The position numbers and the translations under genes were made by a program. The notes under the pieces are model-generated. The model saw only the letters and a program-made list of their open reading frames with translations. It was not told where the DNA came from and did not search any database. A DNA stretch of 36,276 bases from Candidatus Latescibacterota bacterium (GTDB taxonomy: Bacteria; Latescibacterota; UBA2968; UBA8231): positions 1 to 36,276 of the forward strand of contig SICG01000027.1 in assembly GCA_009691525.1 (NCBI GenBank), written 5' to 3'. Positions 8,877 to 16,631 of this stretch are shown in pieces. Each line of letters starts with the position of its first letter. Within the stretch, counting starts at the first letter, position 1.

Positions 8877-10604
8877 ATGCCCAGCATAGTCCACATCACC
8901 CACGAGGCGGTACATGCCTCGGGCGGCATCAGCGCTGTATTAAAGGGGTTGATCACTTCCCGGGCCTACGCCCAGCGCATCGGCCGCACCCTGCTCCTGG
9001 GGCCGCTGACCGATGCCCAAGGTCCCGAACCCCTGGGGCCTGGGGGGACTATTGTCTACGACCAGGGGCGGGGTATCTGGTCCGGGGAGGTGGGGCCGGC
9101 CCTCAGCCAGGTAGAAGTCCGCTGGGGCGTGCGCCTGGTGTACGGCTGGCGGTCCATGGACTCGCCTGCGGGCAGGGTAGGGGTCGAGGTGCTTCTGGTG
9201 GACGTGAGCCACCCTCCCCATGGTTTTAATGATTTCAAATACCACCTTGTTCAGCGTTTTGGCCTGGACTCGCAGCGGCACGAGGGGGTCTGGGAATACG
9301 AGCAGTACCTGCGCCTGGCTGAGCCGGGGCTGGATGGGGTGCGGGCTCTGCTTGGCGAAGAACAATACCCCTGCTTCATGATCGCCCACGAGTTTATGGG
9401 TCTGGGCACTGTGTTTAAGGCCCTGCTGGACGGAGACCGGCGCCTGGCCACGGTGTTTTATGCCCATGAGGTGGCCACCGCCCGCTTGATCACCGAAACC
9501 CATCCCGGGCACGACGTGATGTTCTACAATGTCCTGCGGGCAGCGCGGCGGGAGGGGGTGTACATCGACGAGGTCTTCGGCCCCCAAGACAGGTACTTCA
9601 AACACGCCCTGCTCCGCCAGGCCTGGCGCTGCGACGGGCTTTTCGCGGTGGGGGATTGGGTAGTCGAGGAACTGCGTTTCCTCGGACCCGAGTTCGCCCG
9701 GCGGCAGTTGGACCTGGTCTACAACGGGGTGCCAGCAACCCGCATATCCCTGGAGGAAAAGACCAGGGCCCGGGGCCGCCTGCAGGAGTACGCCCGCAGC
9801 CTGTTGGGCTGGACCCCTGATCTAGTTTTCACCCATGTGGCCCGGCTGGTGACCAGCAAGGCCTTGTGGCGCGACTTACAAGTATTGGCGGAGTTGGATC
9901 CCCTGCTGGCCCGCCAGGGGCGCACGGGCATCTTCCTGGTATTGGCCACCGAAAGCGCCCGGCGGGATGCGGCCACGGTGGCGCACATGGCCGGGGAGTA
10001 CGGCTGGCCCCTGGTCCACCGCGAAGGGTATCCGGACCTCAGCGGCAGGGAGCTGGATTTCGACCTGCTGGTGCGCACCTTCAATGCCCGCTCCCGCGCC
10101 CTCAAGGTGCTCTTTGTCAACCAGTTTGGCTGGGACCGCGCCAGTTGTGGGCCGGCCATGGCCTCGGAGATGGGTTTTGCCGATTTGCGCCGGGGCAGCG
10201 ACGCCGAATTTGGCCTCTCCATCTACGAACCCTTCGGCATCGCCCAGGTGGAGCCCCTCACCTACGGGGCCCTCAGCGTGGTCAGCGAGGTGTGTGGGTG
10301 TGTGGGTTTTGTCAATGGGGCCGGCACTGATCCTGCCGCCTTCATCCAGGGGGCGTATACTCGGTTGGACCGGGAAATAGACTGGCGCGGCGCCTTGCGC
10401 CTGGGTTCGGCCGAACGCCATCAGGCCGAGGCGCGCACCAGCCTGGAACTGGCCGGGGTGCTGGCCGCACGGCTGCCTTCGGGACCACCGGAGGCCGAAA
10501 AATTGCTGGAGGAGGGATACCGAACCGCCCGCCGCATGAGTTGGGAGCGGGTAGTGAAGGAATACTTGCTGCCGGCGCTGAAGCGCATCGCCCCGCCGGG
10601 GTGA
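8877..10604 (+). CDS. Glycogen/starch-synthase-like glycosyltransferase (GT-B fold)
   Basis: This is a 575-residue protein. The N-terminus VHITHEAVHASGGISAVLKGL resembles the ADP-sugar-binding entry strand and glycine loop of glycogen synthases. DLVYNGVP and FTHVARLVTSKALWRDL match the start of the second Rossmann domain. SIYEPFGIAQVEP contains the E-x7-E motif (E451 and E459) of retaining GT-B enzymes, followed by GALSVVSEVCGC. It therefore probably transfers glucose or a related sugar from a nucleotide sugar onto a growing glucan or glycoconjugate. The length and the tail after the second domain differ from standard GlgA, and no glg genes are nearby, so I give no symbol. No Shine-Dalgarno sequence precedes the ATG; a TAAAAA eight bases upstream could be the -10 of a leaderless message. 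It is divergent from nadC. Confidence 0.78.
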   Translation: MPSIVHITHEAVHASGGISAVLKGLITSRAYAQRIGRTLLLGPLTDAQGPEPLGPGGTIVYDQGRGIWSGEVGPALSQVEVRWGVRLVYGWRSMDSPAGRVGVEVLLVDVSHPPHGFNDFKYHLVQRFGLDSQRHEGVWEYEQYLRLAEPGLDGVRALLGEEQYPCFMIAHEFMGLGTVFKALLDGDRRLATVFYAHEVATARLITETHPGHDVMFYNVLRAARREGVYIDEVFGPQDRYFKHALLRQAWRCDGLFAVGDWVVEELRFLGPEFARRQLDLVYNGVPATRISLEEKTRARGRLQEYARSLLGWTPDLVFTHVARLVTSKALWRDLQVLAELDPLLARQGRTGIFLVLATESARRDAATVAHMAGEYGWPLVHREGYPDLSGRELDFDLLVRTFNARSRALKVLFVNQFGWDRASCGPAMASEMGFADLRRGSDAEFGLSIYEPFGIAQVEPLTYGALSVVSEVCGCVGFVNGAGTDPAAFIQGAYTRLDREIDWRGALRLGSAERHQAEARTSLELAGVLAARLPSGPPEAEKLLEEGYRTARRMSWERVVKEYLLPALKRIAPPG

Positions 10605-10611
10605 AGCCAAA

Positions 10612-10987
10612 TCAATTAGCGGGCAAGGTGTCGCGGACGAGGCCCACCAGTTCCTGGATATTGATCGGTTTCTTGACCACTGCCTGCACACAATCGGGGC
10701 GGTCGGCTACCAGTTCATCGTCCACCCAGCCAGAAACCACGATGATGGGCACCGTGTTCCCACGGTCCCGGAGTAGATAGAGCAGGTCCTCCGCGTCGGC
10801 TGGGCCGGGCATATGCAGGTCGAGGAGCATCAGGTCGAAGGGGTCTTGGTCCAGCATCTGCAGGGCCTGCTGGGCATCGATCGCCGAGGCGACCATAAAA
10901 CCCCTCCCGTTCAAGGACTGTGACCAGCAGACGGCGCACTTGGTCGTCGTCGACCACCAGCAGGTGATGGGTGGAGGCTTGGGTCAT
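10612..10987 (-). pseudogene. Single-domain response regulator with a one-base frameshift
   Basis: Two minus-strand frames together make one CheY-like receiver of about 125 residues. The first part (ATG 10987, preceded by GGGGAG) encodes MTQASTHHLLVVDDDQVRRL... up to VTVLEREGF. The second part, in the +1 frame, continues MVASAIDAQQAL..., then phosphoacceptor Asp in LMLLDLHMPG, VPIIVVSGW, and the conserved Lys in VVKKPI. The break is at the homopolymer pair aaaacccc (plus strand, 10897-10904), where one extra base explains the shift. Everything else is well conserved, so this is either a sequencing error or a recent mutation. An output domain is absent. It sits alone, convergent to the glycosyltransferase gene. 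Confidence 0.75.
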
Positions 10988-11044
10988 AGGTTGCTCCCCG
11001 CGGCACCGCAAGAGTGCGTTAGGCCCCCAAATATAGCCCCGGAG

Positions 11045-11066
11045 AAAAAGCCCGCAAGTGGTGGGC
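11045..11066 (-). terminator. Candidate rho-independent terminator after the FGE-like gene
   Basis: The minus strand reads GCCC, a nine-base loop, GGGC, then TTTTT, about 30 bases past the stop at 11098. A second stem CAAGTG / CACTTG (11055-11060 and 11068-11073) overlaps it. The stem is short, so efficiency is uncertain. Confidence 0.4.
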
Positions 11067-11097
11067 GCACTTGTATTTCCAACCGGTAATCAAGTAA

Positions 11098-12593
11098 TCA
11101 AGGGGCGGTGGTTCGCGCACAGCGGAAGCCCAGCGCCGGATCGGAGGTGGTGGCCGGGAAGTTGTTGCGCACCGTGGTGGTCAGGGCGCGGGCATCACCG
11201 GTGTTCCAACTGCTGCTGCGCACAACCCGGAAATCGCCCTCGGCCGAAGGTGGTGGCCCCTGAGGGTCCTGGGTCGGGCTGGTGGTGTAGTAATCGGCGG
11301 CGTAATAGTCGGCGGTCCATTCGAGCACATTGCCGGACAGGTCGAGCAAGCCGTAGGGGCTGGCCCCACTGGGGTAGCTGCCTACCGGTTGGGTGCCGCC
11401 GGCATTACTGTCGTAATTGAGCAAGGCTCCAGTGGGATTGACATCCCCCCAGGGGTACTTTCGCTGGTCAGCCCCACGGGCGGCCTTCTCCCATTCGGCT
11501 TCAGTGGGTAGACGCTTGGCAGCCCACTGGCAGTAGGCATTGGCCTGGGTCCAGTCCACGCAGTTGATCGGATGGTCGTTGCGGTCAGTCAGCGAGCTAT
11601 TGCAGTTGGCGAACTGGCCGGCCGGGGCACAGGCGCCGGCGTCGACGCAGGCTAGATAGGAGCCAGTAGTGACCTCGTTCTTATCCAGCCAGAAGCTGGA
11701 GAGGTTTACCTGGTGTTCGGGGGCTTCGTCCTCGGCGCTGCCCTGGTCGTCGCCCATGGCAAAGGGACCGGCGGGGATCTCGATCATGCCGGCCTGCTCC
11801 AGGTAGACCTGGGCGCTGACCTGGATGGCGATCTCGTCGCGATCCAACTGGGCATCGGCATCCGCTACCTCGAGGACAAAGAGGTAAGTTCCCGGCTCCA
11901 CGGCCACAAAGGTGGGATTGGGGCTGGCAGGGTCTGAGACCTGGGCCCGGGGGCGGCCCGAGAAGCGGATCACCAGCGCCGTCTCGTCGCTGGCGCTGTG
12001 CTCGCCGTCGCTGACGGTGAGGCAGAAGCGATATTCCCGGCTGCTGGCCGGGGTAAAAGTGGGCTGGGCAGCGGTGGAATCGCTCAGCACCACCAACTCT
12101 GGGGCGCTGAGCACTTCCCAACGGTAGGTCAGGGGGGCCCCTTCTGGGTCGGTACTGGCGGACCCATCCAGGGGGAGCGGGGCAGGACCTTCTAGGGCAT
12201 AGGTGAGTGAGGCCAAGCCGGCCTCAGCCACCGGCGCTTGGTTGAGGCTGCCGGCAATGGTGATATCAACCGAGTCAGGCGGGCTCAGGCTCAGGCCATC
12301 GCTGACCCGCAGGTAAAAGCGATAGGTCCCCGGGAGACTGGGGACGAAACTGATGCGGGCGCTCTGGGGCAGAGGCACGGAGACGGGATTGCTTTCTGCG
12401 GCCGCCCATTGGTAGGTAGGGGGGCCCCTTCGGGATCGGTGCTGGCCGAAGCGTCCAGCGCCACCGCCTAGCCCAAGGCGACGGTCTGGTCCTGGCCCGC
12501 CGCAGCGACCGGTGGGGCATTGGGGGGGGCGGAAGGCGAAGAGCAGCCGACCAGGATGCCCCCCAGTAAAAAGAGGCGTCTGATGATGTCCAT
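11098..12593 (-). pseudogene. Lipoprotein with PKD-like repeats and a formylglycine-generating-enzyme (FGE-sulfatase) domain; frame interrupted twice
   Basis: The ATG at 12593 gives a clear lipoprotein signal MDIIRRLFLLGGILVGCSS (lipobox LVGC). PKD/cadherin-like beta domains follow (ALDASASTDPEG, PLDGSASTDPEGAPLTYRW, YRFCLTVSDG). The C-terminal FGE-sulfatase domain contains IEIPAGPFAMGDD, HPINCVDWTQANAYCQWA, KRLPTEAEWEKAARG, YPWGD, GLLDLSGNVLEWTADYY and GFRCAR. Such domains occur in sulfatase-activating enzymes and in many non-catalytic surface proteins. The paired active-site cysteines of true FGE are not evident, so a binding or structural role is likelier. The frame is broken by TAG at codon 42 (12468-12470; one base from GAG) and by a missing base near 12417. 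The intact sister repeat at 12125-12140 shows the expected sequence. It could be decaying or mis-sequenced. Confidence 0.78.
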
Positions 12594-12601
12594 CTTCTTC
12601 G

Positions 12602-12631
12602 ATTATAACACTTTTGGGGCACCGGTGTCAA
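12602..12631 (-). promoter_or_regulatory. Consensus sigma-70-type promoter for the FGE-like lipoprotein; leaderless start
   Basis: On the minus strand a perfect TTGACA (12626-12631) and a perfect TATAAT (12602-12607) are separated by 18 bases. The ATG (12593) begins eight bases after the -10 element, so transcription should begin at or within a few bases of the start codon. Confidence 0.72.
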
Positions 12632-12634
12632 TCA

Positions 12635-12663
12635 GTGACAAACCCCGGCACCGGGGTTATATT
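12635..12663 (+). promoter_or_regulatory. Promoter of the 12671-17794 operon, with an inverted repeat filling its spacer
   Basis: GTGACA (12635-12640) and TATATT (12658-12663) are separated by exactly 17 bases; each matches the consensus at five of six positions. The ATG at 12671 lies seven bases after the -10 element and has no Shine-Dalgarno sequence, so a leaderless message is predicted. The -35 boxes of this and the divergent promoter lie only three bases apart. Confidence 0.65.
12641..12658. repeat. Perfect inverted repeat in the promoter spacer (possible operator)
   Basis: AACCCCGG-CA-CCGGGGTT is an 18-base perfect palindrome occupying the -35/-10 spacer of the operon promoter. Its position suggests a dimeric regulator that could block or remodel the promoter. 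No regulator gene is visible next to it. Confidence 0.6.
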
Positions 12664-12670
12664 CAGCGGT

Positions 12671-14434
12671 ATGGATGCGGGTAGGCCCGATTTTAATCTC
12701 GGCATATTCGACGGCGAGGTGGACCACCCCCAGGTCAACCAGGCCCTGGCGGCAACCCCCAAGGTTATGCTGCTGGGTGCCCAGACCCGCCTCCCTTTTT
12801 TCCCCGCCGACGAGCAACTCCCCAGACTTTACGTGGGCGACCCTCTGGTGATCTTCTTTTGGAAGGTGCTCAAGAAGATCCCCCAGGTCCTGCGCGAAGC
12901 CCTGCTGGACAGCAAGATCAGCTTCACGCTGATCCGTGGTCGCCAACTTCTATATTTTAAGGACGTCCGAAGCCACCAGGCCGTACATATTGGCCGCCGC
13001 CGGCGCACGGTCTATCTGCCCGAAGCGCTCTTTGCCCAGGCCGAGGAGAAGGGCTACGACTATTGGGCCATTGCCGAGGGGGTAATCTTCGCCTCCTGGC
13101 TCCTGCTCGATTACCTATTGCTGGTAGAGCTGGTGAAGTCGGCGCGCAAGCTGGCCCAGGGCAAGTCGGATTTCACCCTGGCCACCGCCTGGCTGCGCCC
13201 AATGGTGGCAGAGCACAATACCCATCGGCGCGAACATGTGGCCGAGGGGCGGTCGGAGGTCCACGAATTCACCACCGCGTACAAGGGCGTCTTTCAGCGG
13301 CTTTCGGCCGCCGAGTTGGTTGCCGAAGACCCTTTTGAGTTGGCCCGTCAGCTCTACGATCCGGCCCTCGAACAACGTTGGGCCAGGAACAAGATGGAGC
13401 GAATCGCCGAGATCTTCTCTTTTCCCGAGATCTTCCTCTTTGACCGGGACATCATCCACCAGATCGCCAGGGAACAGGCCCTCGGCCTGGGACAACCCCT
13501 GGCGCCCCAGTCCTTCGCCGACGTGTTACACGATTACCAGGATGAACTGCGCTTCGATGCCCGGCCCCTGCTCAGCACCCTGGGCAAATGGGTGATGCCC
13601 AAACCCCGTGTGGTTTTCCTGGAGGAGGTGGTCCGCCTGGGAGCGCCGGGGCTGCGCGGACTCTTGGGTGCCTACCAGCGGGGCACCGGGGAAGTGGTGC
13701 CCCTCATCCACCTGTTGTGGATGTATCTGTGTTCGCTCAGTTCCGATCCGGCCGGGGTGTTCACCCGCATGGGCCGCTGTCGCGCCCTGGTCCTGGCCAA
13801 CCGGGAAGAAGGCCTGGACCAGGCCATCGCCGGCGTGGTGGTGCGCCTCGATCGCGCTTCCGGGTACGAGGCCTTGCTCGGGCAGGTGCGGCAGATGGGA
13901 GCGGCAGCCCGCGCAGAATTAGAGGACCTGGTGCAGACCCAGCGCCTGGCCGAAGAGGACGAGTGGGCGCCCTTCAAGGTGAAGAAACAGGGCATTGTTC
14001 TGCGCGCCGACGCCTTGCTGGCGGAGCTGCAGGAAGGGGGGGGAGGCGGCGCTCCCGGGCCCGACCTGCACCTCGATCCGGTGGTGCGTCAACTGCTGGA
14101 GGATCGCCGATTGCACCAGCACAGCTCGGACCCCAGTGGGGTGCTGCTGTGCCAGCGTTCCTATCTGCGTTCCCTGGCCGAGTTTGGCACCAGTGATGAG
14201 GACACCGGTTTCTACCTCGTCGGCCTGCTGGTGCGCCTGGACCGCTCTGAGCACTACGAGTACCTCTGCCACCAGCTGGTGGCCCTGGGTGCCTCGGCCG
14301 TTTCGGCGCTCTACAAGGTATTCGACCAGATCTCCGAGCGAGATCTGCAGAGACAGATTATCCGCGAGCAGGCCCGGCTGATCCTGGCCCGGATGATGCT
14401 GCAGCGGGGAACGGCGGCCCGGACGCAGCGATGA
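12671..14434 (+). CDS. Unknown 587-residue protein with an internal repeat
   Basis: I do not recognise a family. The protein is largely charged and helical. A hydrophobic stretch near residues 135-165 (VIFASWLLLDYLLLVELV) could be a membrane or buried helix. The C-terminal part contains two related segments of about 68 residues (about 357-424 and 485-552): SSDPAGV / SSDPSGV, then GVVVRLDRASGYEALLGQV / GLLVRLDRSEHYEYLCHQL, then MGAAARAEL / LGASAVSAL. They are separated by an acidic linker with a glycine run. No protease, kinase or nucleotide-binding motif is evident. I chose ATG 12671 because it sits at the predicted transcription start; an upstream in-frame ATG (12614) lies before the promoter. 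It is the first gene of a five-gene operon and overlaps the next gene by ATGA. Confidence 0.75.
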   Translation: MDAGRPDFNLGIFDGEVDHPQVNQALAATPKVMLLGAQTRLPFFPADEQLPRLYVGDPLVIFFWKVLKKIPQVLREALLDSKISFTLIRGRQLLYFKDVRSHQAVHIGRRRRTVYLPEALFAQAEEKGYDYWAIAEGVIFASWLLLDYLLLVELVKSARKLAQGKSDFTLATAWLRPMVAEHNTHRREHVAEGRSEVHEFTTAYKGVFQRLSAAELVAEDPFELARQLYDPALEQRWARNKMERIAEIFSFPEIFLFDRDIIHQIAREQALGLGQPLAPQSFADVLHDYQDELRFDARPLLSTLGKWVMPKPRVVFLEEVVRLGAPGLRGLLGAYQRGTGEVVPLIHLLWMYLCSLSSDPAGVFTRMGRCRALVLANREEGLDQAIAGVVVRLDRASGYEALLGQVRQMGAAARAELEDLVQTQRLAEEDEWAPFKVKKQGIVLRADALLAELQEGGGGGAPGPDLHLDPVVRQLLEDRRLHQHSSDPSGVLLCQRSYLRSLAEFGTSDEDTGFYLVGLLVRLDRSEHYEYLCHQLVALGASAVSALYKVFDQISERDLQRQIIREQARLILARMMLQRGTAARTQR

Positions 14435-15477
14435 TGAATCTGCTCCTGGTTGCGCTGCTGGCCTGTCAGGCCTGTTTCTGGACTGGCCCCCGCCAGACCA
14501 ATAGCAACGTGCAGGCCGAGATGGAGGTCCTGGTCTGCCAGGTGGTGCCTCGGGGTCGGGAGGTGGCGGTGCTGGGCTTGCGGGACGGGAGCGGGAAACG
14601 CACCCCGCTCACCCGCTTGCTGGATGGGGAATTGGTCAGCGCCCTGGTCAGGGCCGGGGTAGACATGAAGCTGGTGGAAGGGGACGAGGCCTGGACACCG
14701 GAAGAGGCGCTGCCGGGCCACTCCTGGGATGAGGTGGACGCGCCGGTTTTGCTGGTGGGCCAGGTTCAACAAGATAGCAGCTGGACCTATCTCCGGTTAC
14801 AGGCGGTGGGGCGGGCAGGGGGCGGGGTGTTGGCCGGCCAAACCCTGCGCTTGGATGGCCGGGCGCTGAGTCAGCGCTTGCAGGTGGCCACCCCAGCAGC
14901 CGAGGAGGCGCTCAGTATCCAGTTACACGTGCTGGTCCTCCGCGAGGAGGGCGGTTTCGACCGCCAAGTGAGCCTCGAGGATAAAGGCCGGCTGCAGGTG
15001 GGCGACCGGTTTCAGCTGCGCTTCAAGACCGGCACCGACTGCCAGGTCTACGCCTGGCTCTACAGCTCTGCCGGCCAGCAGCAGGACCTTTTCGCTAGTC
15101 AGCAGGTGTACAAAGGCCCCCCCCAGGAGACGGCCTGGCTCACCCTGGACCAGGTCAATCAGGTCCACACCCTCTATTTTGTTGCCGCCCCCCACCTCGA
15201 TGAGGACAAGAGCCCCCTCTTCGACAATCTGGCCGAGCTGGTCCGCCAGGGGCAGGTGACCAACTTCACTGGGGTGGAGAAACTCGACCAGGTGCTGGGG
15301 ACCTACCTGGCCCGCTACGCGCCGGGCCAGACGGCCGTGCAGATCCAGCGGCAGCAGGGGACCTTGGGCGGGGAGGAGAAATACATCCTCAGCGACGGCA
15401 CCGTGCTGAAGAGCCGGCCCCTGCTCCTAAAGGCCACGGGGGTCTTGGCACAAGCCCTCAGTTTCGAGGTGCAATGA
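14431..15477 (+). CDS. Lipoprotein with a DUF4384-like domain
   Basis: This is a 348-residue protein. The N-terminus MMNLLLVALLACQAC has a lipobox LLAC (Cys12), predicting export and lipidation. The N-terminal half (residues 30-155) resembles a CsgG/TolB-N-like alpha/beta domain in layout, but this is not firm. The middle segment LQVGDRFQLRFKTGTDCQVYAWLYSSAGQQQDLF matches the DUF4384 pattern (vGd...l.f....dgYlyv...d..G....LFP) known from surface and serine-kinase-associated proteins. It overlaps its upstream neighbour by ATGA and the cysteine desulfurase by ATGA, so the three are translationally coupled. A role in envelope stress or secretion is possible; the function is not known. Confidence 0.75.
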   Translation: MMNLLLVALLACQACFWTGPRQTNSNVQAEMEVLVCQVVPRGREVAVLGLRDGSGKRTPLTRLLDGELVSALVRAGVDMKLVEGDEAWTPEEALPGHSWDEVDAPVLLVGQVQQDSSWTYLRLQAVGRAGGGVLAGQTLRLDGRALSQRLQVATPAAEEALSIQLHVLVLREEGGFDRQVSLEDKGRLQVGDRFQLRFKTGTDCQVYAWLYSSAGQQQDLFASQQVYKGPPQETAWLTLDQVNQVHTLYFVAAPHLDEDKSPLFDNLAELVRQGQVTNFTGVEKLDQVLGTYLARYAPGQTAVQIQRQQGTLGGEEKYILSDGTVLKSRPLLLKATGVLAQALSFEVQ

Positions 15478-16628
15478 ATAGCGCCCAGATCTACCTCGAC
15501 CACAACGCCACCACCCCGTTGCGGCCCGAAGTGCTGGCGGTGATGCAGCGCTATTTGACCGAGGATTTCGGCAATGCCTCCAGCCTACATGCCTTTGGCC
15601 ATGCCGCCCGGGCCGGGCTGGAGGACGCCCGGGTTTTCCTCGCCGACGCGCTGGGCTGCGCTCCGGCAGAGGTGCACTTCACCAGCGGCGGCACCGAGGC
15701 GGATAATTGGGCCCTGGTGGGCAGTGCGGCCGTCCGCGGTCCGGGCCGTATCGTCACCACCGCCATCGAACACCACGCCGTACTGCATACCTGCCGGCAT
15801 CTGGAGAGTCTGGGTTGCGAGGTGTGTCTGGTTCGCCCCGATCGCCGCGGTTGGGTGGACCCGGGGGTGTTGGAGGCCCGGCTGGACGAACACACCATCC
15901 TGGTTTCGGTGATGCACGCCAACAACGAGACCGGGGTGCTGCAGCCAGTGGCGGAGATCGGCCAACTGGCCAGGCGGCGAGGGATTCCTTTCCATGTGGA
16001 CGCGGTGCAGAGTTTTGGCAAGGTGCCGGTGCAGGTGGATCAACTGGGCGCAGATCTGGTATCGGTCTCGGCCCACAAACTCAACGGTCCCAAAGGGGTA
16101 GGGGCGCTGTATGTGCGGGCCGGCACGCGGCTGGCACCCTGGACCCACGGGGGGGGGCACGAGGGCGGACGCCGCGCCGGCACTGAGAATACCGCCGGTA
16201 TCGCCGGGTTCGGGAGGGCGGCCCAACTGGCCCAGACCGAGCAGCAGGGGCGCCAGTCGGTGCTCGAAGCCCTGCGTAACCGGTTGGAGGCCGGCATTCT
16301 GGCGGCGGTGGATGGGGTGCAGGTGAACGGCCAGGGCGCCCCACGGCTGCCCAACACCCTCAACCTCTCGGTGGCTGGGGTGCAATCCGAGGCCCTGCTG
16401 CTGGCCTTCGATCTGGAGGGGGTGGCGGTCTCCAGCGGTTCGGCCTGCAGCGCTGGGGGGGAGGCCCCCTCCCACGTCTTGTTGGCCATGGGCCTGGACC
16501 GCCGCCTGGCCGGGGGTTCCCTGCGTTTCAGCCTGGGATGGGGCAGCACGGCCGCCCAGGTGGAGCGGGTGATCTGCCTGTTGCCGGGCCTGGTTCGCCG
16601 TTTTCGCGATCTGGCCGGGGGGGCCTGA
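15474..16628 (+). CDS. Cysteine desulfurase / selenocysteine lyase-like PLP enzyme (NifS/IscS family)
   Basis: This 384-residue class V aminotransferase-fold enzyme forms a persulfide from cysteine and releases alanine; some members act on selenocysteine. The start IYLDHNATTPLRPEVL is typical. FTSGGTEADNWAL, EHHAVL, VMHANNETGVLQP, HVDAVQSFGK and SVSAHKLNGPKGVGAL (PLP Lys) are all present. The mobile loop SSGSACSAGG carries the catalytic Cys in the short-loop (group I, NifS/IscS-like) arrangement. It overlaps the lipoprotein gene by ATGA and precedes the rhodanese by three bases. Its neighbour suggests that its persulfide (or perselenide) is passed to the rhodanese, which is inference. No iscU or nifU is next to it. 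Confidence 0.93.
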   Translation: MNSAQIYLDHNATTPLRPEVLAVMQRYLTEDFGNASSLHAFGHAARAGLEDARVFLADALGCAPAEVHFTSGGTEADNWALVGSAAVRGPGRIVTTAIEHHAVLHTCRHLESLGCEVCLVRPDRRGWVDPGVLEARLDEHTILVSVMHANNETGVLQPVAEIGQLARRRGIPFHVDAVQSFGKVPVQVDQLGADLVSVSAHKLNGPKGVGALYVRAGTRLAPWTHGGGHEGGRRAGTENTAGIAGFGRAAQLAQTEQQGRQSVLEALRNRLEAGILAAVDGVQVNGQGAPRLPNTLNLSVAGVQSEALLLAFDLEGVAVSSGSACSAGGEAPSHVLLAMGLDRRLAGGSLRFSLGWGSTAAQVERVICLLPGLVRRFRDLAGGA

Positions 16629-16631
16629 GCG

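Noticed and set aside
10897-10904. Programmed frameshift in the response regulator
   Set aside because: The tract is not in the X-XXY-YYZ phase needed for -1 slippage and the needed shift is +1; an indel or sequencing error is simpler.
12468-12470. TAG in the FGE-like gene as pyrrolysine or readthrough codon
   Set aside because: It lies in a non-catalytic beta repeat, is one base from GAG, and a second frame lesion lies close by, so damage or error is more likely.
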